From: DAOTXL01 sp034434895 | Lineage (GTDB): Bacteria > Chloroflexota > Anaerolineae > JAAYZQ01 | Length of the DNA: 11,850 nucleotides | Direction of reading: 5' to 3' | NCBI GenBank assembly: GCA_034434895.1 | Contig: DAOTYI010000017.1 | Coordinates: forward strand, 1 to 11,850 | In this document: positions 1 to 5,607 of the stretch, piece by piece | Layout of the letters: every line of letters starts with the position of its first letter | Numbering within the stretch: the stretch's first letter is position 1 | Program-made: the position numbers and the translations under genes | The notes under the pieces: generated by a model | Database searches by the model: none | What the model was told of the DNA's origin: nothing | Seen by the model: only the letters and a program-made list of their open reading frames with translations

Positions 1-841
1 GTTCCTGGGTGGGCGGAGCGACGGTGGGCAGCGCGGTGGGGGTGGGCCTGGACGGCAGTTGCGTGCCGGCGGGCCCCCCTGCCGCCTCAACGGCGATGAC
101 CCGGATCGCCACCGGCGTACTCTGGACACCGGCCGCGTTCTGGGCCGTGATCGAGATGGTGTGGGGGCCGGCCTGGTTAAAGATCCACGAGCCGTTGATC
201 ATCACCAACATACTGGGGGCAATCTGGCCCGGCACCTGTTGCACCGGCACGCCATCCACCGCGATCTGGGCCTGGGTCACCCCCTGTGGGTCGGTGGCCT
301 GGGCCTGGATCCGGACCTCCGCCCCGACCTCGACCTGGGCGTTGTCCACCGGGGCCAGGATGGTCACGCTGGGACCGGCTGAAGGACCGGTCACCTGCCG
401 GCCGGCGCGGAGGCGGGGCAGGAGGACCAGAAGGCCGAACAGGATGGCCGCCACAATCGCCACCGCCACCAGCCCAATGCCGATGGCCGTCAGACCTGGG
501 CGTGACCTGGCCGCCGGTCTCCGGGTGACCAGGGTATCCTGGTCGCCCGCCGCCCTCCCCAGTTCGACGCGGAAAAGGGCCGGCCCCATCCCAATCATGT
601 CGCCGGGGTTGAGCACATGGGGGCCGACAACCGGTTGGCCGTTGACAAAGGTCCCGTTGGCGCTGCCCAGGTCGCGGATGACCCATTTGCCACCCTGCAA
701 CACGATCTCGGCATGGTGGCGCGAGACCAGGGGATCGGCCAGGACAATGGTGTTGTCTATGCCCCGGCCGATGGTAAGTGGCTCAAAGCCCAGGGGATAG
801 GTCTCCCCCGTGCGCTGCTCGACGAGTTGCCCAATGCTCAT
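1..841 (-). CDS. FHA-domain membrane protein with extracellular Ig-like domain (3' end cut by window edge)
   Basis: Reading the minus strand from an ATG at 841-839 gives about 280 codons with no stop before the window edge, so the C-terminus is missing. The start is supported by AGGAGAG about 8 nt upstream and by a promoter further up. Residues 1-95 form a forkhead-associated domain, a phosphothreonine-binding module: GRG at 25-27, SRHH at 40-43 and NGTFVNG at 62-68 match the conserved binding loops. A basic linker precedes one membrane helix at about 117-142, followed by Arg-rich residues. Residues about 155-255 resemble a bacterial Ig-like domain (PSVTILAPVDNAQVEVG onward), followed by a Pro/Thr-rich linker that would be outside the cell. 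The inferred role is to couple a phosphorylated cytoplasmic partner to the cell surface. No Ser/Thr kinase is in view. What follows the linker is unknown. The domain calls are confident; the cellular function is not. Confidence 0.88.
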   Translation of the reverse strand, partial: MSIGQLVEQRTGETYPLGFEPLTIGRGIDNTIVLADPLVSRHHAEIVLQGGKWVIRDLGSANGTFVNGQPVVGPHVLNPGDMIGMGPALFRVELGRAAGDQDTLVTRRPAARSRPGLTAIGIGLVAVAIVAAILFGLLVLLPRLRAGRQVTGPSAGPSVTILAPVDNAQVEVGAEVRIQAQATDPQGVTQAQIAVDGVPVQQVPGQIAPSMLVMINGSWIFNQAGPHTISITAQNAAGVQSTPVAIRVIAVEAAGGPAGTQLPSRPTPTALPTVAPPTQE

Positions 842-908
842 GACCGCCCTCTCCTGGCTGATATGCGATAGGGCGCGTTGCCATCTTGCCCTACGACAGG
901 CGGCAACG

Positions 909-937
909 AGTATACCACATCCGGCGATGCCCGCCAA
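909..937 (-). promoter_or_regulatory. Sigma-70-like promoter for the FHA gene
   Basis: On the minus strand, TTGGCG (932-937) and TATACT (909-914) are separated by 17 bp. A TG sits one base upstream of the -10 box, giving an extended -10. The start codon lies about 68 bp downstream of the -10. The 4/6 and 5/6 consensus matches with optimal spacing support the call; there is no experimental evidence. Confidence 0.55.
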
Positions 938-996
938 ATTCCCGCCAGGGCTGCTTCCAGGCCGGCATCCGGTCCGTCCTGCTGCTATTCCTTCAC

Positions 997-1116
997 CTCT
1001 CAGCTTGCCTGAAAACCACAAAGGACACCAGGATATCAGGGCGATCTCACCTGTTTGGGGCGTTCCTTTGTGAACCTTGCGCCTTTGTGGCAGACTTTTC
1101 AGACTGGCTCTCAGAG
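997..1116. repeat. Interspersed inverted repeat, copy A ('CCACAAAGGACAC' type)
   Basis: The left arm (about 997-1029) carries CTGAAAACCACAAAGGACAC. The right arm (about 1064-1116) carries CCTTTGTGG and CTTTTCAGACTGGCTCTCAG, largely its reverse complement with gaps. The 20-mer at 1095-1114 recurs identically at 5417-5436 in copy B. CCTTTGTG occurs twice (1064-1071 and 1082-1089). Sequences of this type, often mistranslated as 'TTKDTKDTKG' peptides, are common between genes of many environmental bacteria, in my recollection. The right arm contains the stop codon of the downstream-most Usp gene, so the hairpin may also end or protect the operon transcript. No T-run follows it. Confidence 0.65.
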
Positions 1117-1536
1117 AATGTAGGCTTTGACCCCTGTGTCTTTTTCGATTTTGGCCGCCAGCCGCTCCAGATCGGCCAGAGAGAAGGAGCTGTCGGGACC
1201 GGCCGGTCGGCCGAAGACAATGGCATCGGCCCCCTCGTCAAGGGCCGCCGACTCCAGGGCCTCCACCAGGGGACCGTGGCGAATGCATATCTCGGCCGGC
1301 ACACCCTCGGCTGCAGCCCGTTCACAGGCTATTGCCAGCAGGAACCTGCCCATGTGCTCCAGTTCTGTCGCCACAATGTCGGGGCGTACCCCCTGGGTGA
1401 CCAGTTTCAGGAATTCCACGTCCACGATAAAGAGAAAGAGCACACTGGCCCCCTGTTCCCTGGCCATGGCAATGACCGCCTCCTGGGTCTGGCGGCTGGC
1501 CTCTCCTCCCCGCGTTGCGCATAGGATCTTTTTCAT
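1111..1536 (-). CDS. Universal stress protein-like protein, second copy (downstream module)
   Basis: The product has 141 residues, near the usual Usp length. The ATG at 1536-1534 is chosen because GGACAGGAGCAGGGC lies just before it; the longer in-frame start at 1599 would overlap the upstream permease and lacks that support. The N-terminus MKKILCATRGG matches the first Usp strand and loop, but the usual 'VDGS' is replaced by 'TRGG'. The C-terminal half has HGPLVEALESAALDEGADAIVFGRP, the normal position of the nucleotide-binding G-2x-G-9x-G(S/T) motif, yet that motif is absent, so ATP binding is doubtful. The protein ends in a helix and TGVKAYIL. It lies 41 bp after the permease stop, so it is probably cotranslated from one mRNA and modulates that permease in the cytoplasm. 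That role is inferred from cases such as TeaD with the TeaABC transporter. Its stop codon falls inside repeat copy A. Confidence 0.85.
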   Translation of the reverse strand: MKKILCATRGGEASRQTQEAVIAMAREQGASVLFLFIVDVEFLKLVTQGVRPDIVATELEHMGRFLLAIACERAAAEGVPAEICIRHGPLVEALESAALDEGADAIVFGRPAGPDSSFSLADLERLAAKIEKDTGVKAYIL

Positions 1537-1577
1537 GCCCTGCTCCTGTCCATACCGACTGTCCACACCGCATCCGC

Positions 1578-3323
1578 CTAAAACCTGATGAGCAGCCACG
1601 CCGTCCCTATCGCCACGGTAATGGCCGTTGCCGGCAGACTCACCCGGAGAAAGCCCAGATAGGTGATGCGGAACCCGGCCCGCTCGGCGATGCCGGCTGT
1701 TACCACGTTGGGTGAAGCGCCGATGAGGGTGCTATTGCCCCCCATGCCTGTGCCGATGGCCAGCGCGTACCAGAGCACCCCGCTTTCGGCTCCGGGCACG
1801 GTGTGGTTGAGAAAGGCGATCACCGGGAGCATTGTCGCCGCAAGGGGGATATTGTCAATCACCCCCGACAGCAAGGTCGCCGAGCAGATCAGCACCAGGA
1901 TGGCGCCGATCAGGCTGCTGTCCACCAGTTTGCCCAACCCAGCAGCGATCAGGCCGATCGCCCCCACTTCCTGCAACGCACCCACGACTATGAACAGGGC
2001 GATAAAGAACACCAGCGTCGTCCAATCCACCACCTTGAGCATCTCTTCGATGTCCGTTGCTATCCAGAGCAGCATGGCTACCGCGCCGAGGATGGCCGTG
2101 ACCGCCGGTACCAGATGGATCAAGTCCCCCAGGATGAATAAGAGGAGCATTACGGCAAAGATCAGGCCTGATTTAATCAACTTCTGAGGCTGGACGATGC
2201 GTCCGCTCTCCCGCAGATGGTCGAGCATGGCCGCTGATAGCCGGCTGCTGGCCACATGGTACTCACGGCGGTAGCGCACCATCACATAGATGATGAAGGC
2301 TACCTGGGCCAGCAACACGCCAGGTGTCAGGTTGATCAGAAAATCGTTAAACCCCAGTCCGGCGTAGGAGCCGATGAGAATATTGGGCGGATCGCCGATG
2401 AGGGTGGCCGTGCCACCGATGTTGGAGGCCAGTACCTCAGGGATGAGTACAGAGAGGGGATTGATCTCCAGCGTCAGGGCAATCTGAATGGTGATGGGGG
2501 CCATGAGCAGCATGGTGGTCACGTTGTCCAGCAACGCCGAGGCAAGAGAGGTGATCAGGATCAGGACGGTGACCAGCAGCCACACCCTGCCCCTTGACAG
2601 GCGGTAAGATCGGTAGGCCAGCCACTGGAAGATGCCGGTTTCTTCGATGACGCCGATGACGATCATCATGCCCATTACCAAAAAGATGACGTCAAAGTGC
2701 ACATACTCCAGCGCCCGGCTGAAATCAAAGATGAACAGGTCGGGATTAAGCGCCCCGCCCACAAAGCTGACCCCCAGCACCAGGGCTACCCCCAACAACG
2801 CCGCCGTGGTCTTGTGCAGCCGTTCCAGGGCGATGAGGATCAGGATCAGGACAAAAGAGAGAATGGCTACCCAAAAGCCGGGGGTCAGGCGACGCGTGAG
2901 TTCCAGGTCGGGCAGCCGGATTGAACCACCGCTGCTCAGTTGTATCACGTTGACCGGACTGAGATGTAGCTCCACCGGCCAGAAGTGGGGGCGGGTGATC
3001 TCGACTACCACGGTTTCCATCTCGCCTGGCGGCAGATCCACCACAAAGCTGCCGTCCAGTTGGCTGGTGGTCTGGGCTACCGGGTCCTCTGCCCCGTTGA
3101 CCAGGACCGCGATCTCCGCCCCATGCACCGGTTCGCCCTGAGGGTCCACCAGCCGGCCGGCCAGGCTTGCGCCCCCGGCCTCAGACGCAGGGGACTTTTC
3201 CTGTGCCAGGGCTGAAGAGTGAAATGGTCCGGCAGACAGTCGCCAGACCAGGGCTAACCCCAAGAGGATCAGGGCCGGCCGGCAACACCTCTTTTTTGCG
3301 TGGGACAGAAAACGGTTGAGCAT
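1578..3323 (-). CDS. ArsB/NhaD-type ion permease with N-terminal signal peptide and carboxypeptidase-regulatory-like domain
   Basis: The product has 581 residues. The start ATG at 3323-3321 has CAGGGA about 5 nt upstream. Residues 1-40 look like a signal sequence (basic N-terminus, hydrophobic 17-27, ALA before Q41). Residues about 51-140 resemble a carboxypeptidase-regulatory-like beta-sandwich (GRLVDPQGEPVHGAEIAV, then LDGSFVVDLPPGE), which would lie outside the membrane. From about 146 onward come many membrane helices of the ion transporter superfamily that includes ArsB, NhaD, CitM and the P protein. Two half-repeats carry the signatures LASNIGGTATLIGDPPN (298-314) and, in the second half, DNIP (490-493) with GGNSTLIGASPN (528-539). 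Substrate is uncertain: arsenite, Na+/H+ exchange or an organic anion are all possible. The paralogue upstream in the operon lacks the extracellular domain. Flanked by Usp genes 21 bp upstream and 41 bp downstream. Confidence 0.88.
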   Translation of the reverse strand: MLNRFLSHAKKRCCRPALILLGLALVWRLSAGPFHSSALAQEKSPASEAGGASLAGRLVDPQGEPVHGAEIAVLVNGAEDPVAQTTSQLDGSFVVDLPPGEMETVVVEITRPHFWPVELHLSPVNVIQLSSGGSIRLPDLELTRRLTPGFWVAILSFVLILILIALERLHKTTAALLGVALVLGVSFVGGALNPDLFIFDFSRALEYVHFDVIFLVMGMMIVIGVIEETGIFQWLAYRSYRLSRGRVWLLVTVLILITSLASALLDNVTTMLLMAPITIQIALTLEINPLSVLIPEVLASNIGGTATLIGDPPNILIGSYAGLGFNDFLINLTPGVLLAQVAFIIYVMVRYRREYHVASSRLSAAMLDHLRESGRIVQPQKLIKSGLIFAVMLLLFILGDLIHLVPAVTAILGAVAMLLWIATDIEEMLKVVDWTTLVFFIALFIVVGALQEVGAIGLIAAGLGKLVDSSLIGAILVLICSATLLSGVIDNIPLAATMLPVIAFLNHTVPGAESGVLWYALAIGTGMGGNSTLIGASPNVVTAGIAERAGFRITYLGFLRVSLPATAITVAIGTAWLLIRF

Positions 3324-3344
3324 CTTTTTCCCTGACAGTCTGTT

Positions 3345-3767
3345 CTACAGAGCCCGGACCTCGGCGCCCGTGGCGGCTTGTAGATGGGCAGCCAGGGCCT
3401 GGAGGCTCTCCTGGTCAAAGAGGGCTGTCTCCTCCAGGGGGCGGCCCAGCAGGATGAGGGTCGCGCCCACCTGCCGGGCGGCAGCGACCAGCTCAGTTCG
3501 CAGGTGACCGTGACGCACGATGATCTCGGCCTCGACCCCTTGGGCGGCCGCCTGTTCACGGGCCATTGCCAGTTGGAACCAGCCCATCAGCTCCAGTTCC
3601 GAGTCCACATCCACGACCAGCGGCGCAGCCGTCCGATCCAGGAAACTGACGTCGGCCACATAGAGGAAGATCAGTTCGTCGCCCCGTTCCTTTGCCAGGG
3701 CGATGGCCTGTTCCTGGGTGGGGCGGCTATCCGGCCCTCCCCGGATCGCGCACAAGATCTTGCCCAT
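3345..3767 (-). CDS. Universal stress protein-like protein, first copy (upstream module)
   Basis: The product has 140 residues starting MGKILCAIRGG, with GGAGTGAGGGAAGC just upstream of the ATG. It aligns along its whole length with the Usp at 1111-1536: shared features include ILCA.RGG, TQE near residue 18, MG.F.LA in the middle, the RHG motif, GA followed by a hydrophobic strand and GRP, and a C-terminal TG..V..L. As in its paralogue, the canonical Usp nucleotide-binding glycine motif is missing: after LLGRP comes LEETALF rather than a Gly/Ser-rich loop. It is expected to be a cytoplasmic alpha/beta dimer. It sits between the two permeases, 46 bp after the first stop and 21 bp before the second start, which suggests a regulatory partner of one of them. 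Family assignment is good; ligand and partner are inference. Confidence 0.86.
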   Translation of the reverse strand: MGKILCAIRGGPDSRPTQEQAIALAKERGDELIFLYVADVSFLDRTAAPLVVDVDSELELMGWFQLAMAREQAAAQGVEAEIIVRHGHLRTELVAAARQVGATLILLGRPLEETALFDQESLQALAAHLQAATGAEVRAL

Positions 3768-3813
3768 CTTGCTTCCCTCACTCCTAACCTGTCCGGTCGC
3801 AGGTGTCTGACAG

Positions 3814-5220
3814 TCAGTACCTCACCAGCAGCCAGAGCGTTGCCACCAGGAGGGTTACCACCGTGACCGGCATGCCATCGCGCAGAAAACGGGTGAAGCT
3901 CAGCCGGTAGCCGGCCTGGGCCAGCAGACCGGCAGCCACAATGTTGGCCGCCCCGCCGATGTAGGTCCCATTGCCGCCGAAATCTGCGCCATAGATGAGC
4001 GCCCAATAGAGTGCCTGGCCGGTCTGGGCGCCGTGGATGGAGGTGCTGAGCAGGTCGGCGATGGGCAGGGCGGCGATGGTAAAGGGGATATTGTCCACAG
4101 CGGCGGACACACCCCCCGACACCCAGACCATCAAGATCGTCGCGGCTGTCAGGTTGTTGCCCGCCAGATGGCTGATCGTCTGAGCGATGGTCTGGATGAT
4201 GCCTGCCTGTTCCAGTCCATCCACCAGGACAAAGAGGCCGATGAAGAAAAACAGGGTGGTCCAGTCCACCTCGCGCAACATGCGGTGCATATCGGGCCGC
4301 ACCCAGACAATGAGGGCCGTCGCGCCGCTCAGGGCCACGACACTGGGCGGCAGGTCGAACAGTTCACCGACAAAAAAGAGAAGGAGCGTCACTGCACCCA
4401 CCACACCGGCTTTGCGCAGGAGCAGTGCGTCGGTAATGTGCGCTCCGGCCTCCAGTTGGGCCATCAGCGTCGGGGAGAGCCGTCCCCTGGCCTCTTCCAG
4501 ATCGTGGCGATAGAGCCAGGCGACCATCCCCAGCAGGACGAACAGGCACAGGCCAACCACCGGTGCGACCTCAACCGCATATTCGAAAAACCCCAGCCCC
4601 AGGTGCGAACCGACGAGGGTGCTGGGGGGATCGCCGATGAGGGTCGCCGCGCCGCCGATGTTGGAGGCCAGCACCTCAGGGATGACGTAGGCAAAGGGAT
4701 GGACGCCCACTGTCTCGGCGATCTGGATCGTCAGCGGCACCAGCAACAGAATGGCCGTCACGTTGTTGAGAAAGGAGGAGGTGATGCCGGTGAGCAGCAC
4801 CAGGATCAGGCCCAACAGCCAGGCGTTGCCCCGCCCCAGACGAAAGGCACGGAAGGCCAGCCAACGAAAGACACCGCTCTCGCTGAACATGGCCATAAAG
4901 ATCATCATGCCCAGGACGAGAAAGATGACGTTCCAGTCCACGAAGGCCATGGACTCTTCAAAGCTGATGATGTGCAGCGCCGGGAAAAAAGTGCCGCCTA
5001 TATAGTGGACCAGCCAGACGGCCACAGCTCCCATGAGAGCAGCCGCCGTCTCGTGCATCCATCGCAGGCTGATGGCGGCGAAAACCAGCAGGAAAATCCC
5101 GGCGGTGATAAAGAAGGAAGGGCTATGCCCCTTTTCACCTGCCCATGGCAACAACCACACGCCGCCGCCAAGCGCCCCCAGGCCCACCCCTGCCAGGGCG
5201 ATCAGCATGTACCGTTTCAC
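3814..5220 (-). CDS. ArsB/NhaD-type ion permease, first gene of the operon
   Basis: The product has 468 residues and is strongly hydrophobic throughout, with about 11-12 likely membrane helices. The start is a GTG at 5220-5218 because AGGAGAGGACGG precedes it at ideal distance; an ATG four codons on is the alternative. It belongs to the ArsB/NhaD/CitM ion transporter superfamily: the first half carries LASNIGGAATLIGDPPS (184-200) and the second VDNIP (D376) plus GGNGTYIGGAAN (415-426). It shares these blocks and DWTTL.FFI.LF with the permease at 1578-3323, which points to paralogy. Unlike that protein it has no extracellular regulatory domain, only a short N-terminal helix. The second-half GA.PN seen in the paralogue is GGAAN here, so substrate preference may differ. 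It is the promoter-proximal gene of a four-gene operon and is divergent from a sensor kinase. Substrate cannot be assigned. Confidence 0.88.
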   Translation of the reverse strand: MKRYMLIALAGVGLGALGGGVWLLPWAGEKGHSPSFFITAGIFLLVFAAISLRWMHETAAALMGAVAVWLVHYIGGTFFPALHIISFEESMAFVDWNVIFLVLGMMIFMAMFSESGVFRWLAFRAFRLGRGNAWLLGLILVLLTGITSSFLNNVTAILLLVPLTIQIAETVGVHPFAYVIPEVLASNIGGAATLIGDPPSTLVGSHLGLGFFEYAVEVAPVVGLCLFVLLGMVAWLYRHDLEEARGRLSPTLMAQLEAGAHITDALLLRKAGVVGAVTLLLFFVGELFDLPPSVVALSGATALIVWVRPDMHRMLREVDWTTLFFFIGLFVLVDGLEQAGIIQTIAQTISHLAGNNLTAATILMVWVSGGVSAAVDNIPFTIAALPIADLLSTSIHGAQTGQALYWALIYGADFGGNGTYIGGAANIVAAGLLAQAGYRLSFTRFLRDGMPVTVVTLLVATLWLLVRY

Positions 5221-5247
5221 CCGTCCTCTCCTCTACAATCACGAAAA

Positions 5248-5296
5248 GGCTGTCCTACACCTTTTTCGGACAGGCTCAAGTATACCCCAACTGTCC
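5248..5296. promoter_or_regulatory. Three CTGTCC/GGACAG half-sites around the operon promoter (possible operator)
   Basis: CTGTCC occurs at 5250-5255 and 5291-5296, and its reverse complement GGACAG at 5268-5273. The second and third flank the -10 box at 5279-5284; the first two form a 6-bp inverted repeat with a 12 nt spacer in the leader. A regulator binding here would block or open the promoter, and the leader pair could instead fold as a weak RNA hairpin. The motif is short and G/C-rich, so chance is a real alternative. Confidence 0.25.
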
Positions 5297-5307
5297 GATT
5301 CAGGCAA
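5279..5307 (-). promoter_or_regulatory. Sigma-70-like promoter of the permease-Usp operon
   Basis: On the minus strand TTGCCT (5302-5307) and TATACT (5279-5284) have a 17 bp spacer. The predicted transcript starts near 5272, giving a leader of about 50 nt before the GTG start of the first permease. No comparable promoter was seen in the short gaps within the operon, which supports one polycistronic mRNA. Confidence 0.6.
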
Positions 5308-5327
5308 TTGTGTTCAGGCCCCGTTCC

Positions 5328-5436
5328 TCTCTCAGAGCCGGTCTGAAGACCACTAAGGACACAAAGGGCCTGCAGGGGCAGGTTCCAAAATAATCCTTCG
5401 TGTCCTTTGTGGTAAGCTTTTCAGACTGGCTCTCAG
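5328..5436. repeat. Interspersed inverted repeat, copy B
   Basis: The left arm at about 5332-5367 (key pieces CAGAGCCGGTCTGAAGACCA and AAGGACACAAAGG) pairs with the right arm at about 5395-5436 (CCTTCGTGTCCTTTGTGG and CTTTTCAGACTGGCTCTCAG), with a few mismatches and a small bulge. The loop is about 27 nt. Copy B has the same orientation as copy A and shares an identical 20-mer with it. It sits between the divergent operon promoter (about 20 bp to its left) and the kinase promoter (about 25 bp to its right), so it could insulate the two transcription units. No coding capacity is credible. Confidence 0.75.
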
Positions 5437-5461
5437 GAGCAGGTTGGCGACGATGGCCATC

Positions 5462-5490
5462 TTGACAGGTGATGCCGACCATGTTATAGT
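5462..5490 (+). promoter_or_regulatory. Near-consensus sigma-70 promoter for the sensor kinase
   Basis: TTGACA (5462-5467, a perfect -35) and TATAGT (5485-5490, 5/6) are separated by 17 bp. Transcription would start near 5497, leaving a leader of about 110 nt before the kinase ATG. The leader has some GC-rich pairing potential but no riboswitch that I recognise. Confidence 0.65.
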
Positions 5491-5607
5491 CACCCTGGCT
5501 GAGAGCCTGACCGGGACAGGCCGGAACCCACAGGTCGAATTGCCGGGGTCGTAGAGAAGGCGGCGTGCCCGGCGGTGAATTTTCCCGGCGATGGGGGACA
5601 TGAACCG

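Noticed and set aside
9..800. Plus-strand open frame at the window start
   Set aside because: It is antisense to a clear FHA-domain gene and shows no motifs.
1537..1599. Longer start for the second Usp at 1599
   Set aside because: It would overlap the permease end by 22 bp and add 21 residues not found in the paralogue; the ATG at 1536 has a good ribosome site and aligns with the family N-terminus.
4033..5346. Plus-strand open frame of 437 codons opposite the first permease
   Set aside because: The translation is Gln/His/Asp/Gly-rich without motifs, whereas the opposite strand encodes an unmistakable membrane permease.
5495..5560. GGCTGAGAGCC in the kinase leader, reminiscent of the TPP riboswitch CTGAGA element
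   Set aside because: The rest of the TPP aptamer consensus and a matching thiamine gene are absent; the piece resembles the nearby repeat's TCTCAG/CTGAGA half by chance.
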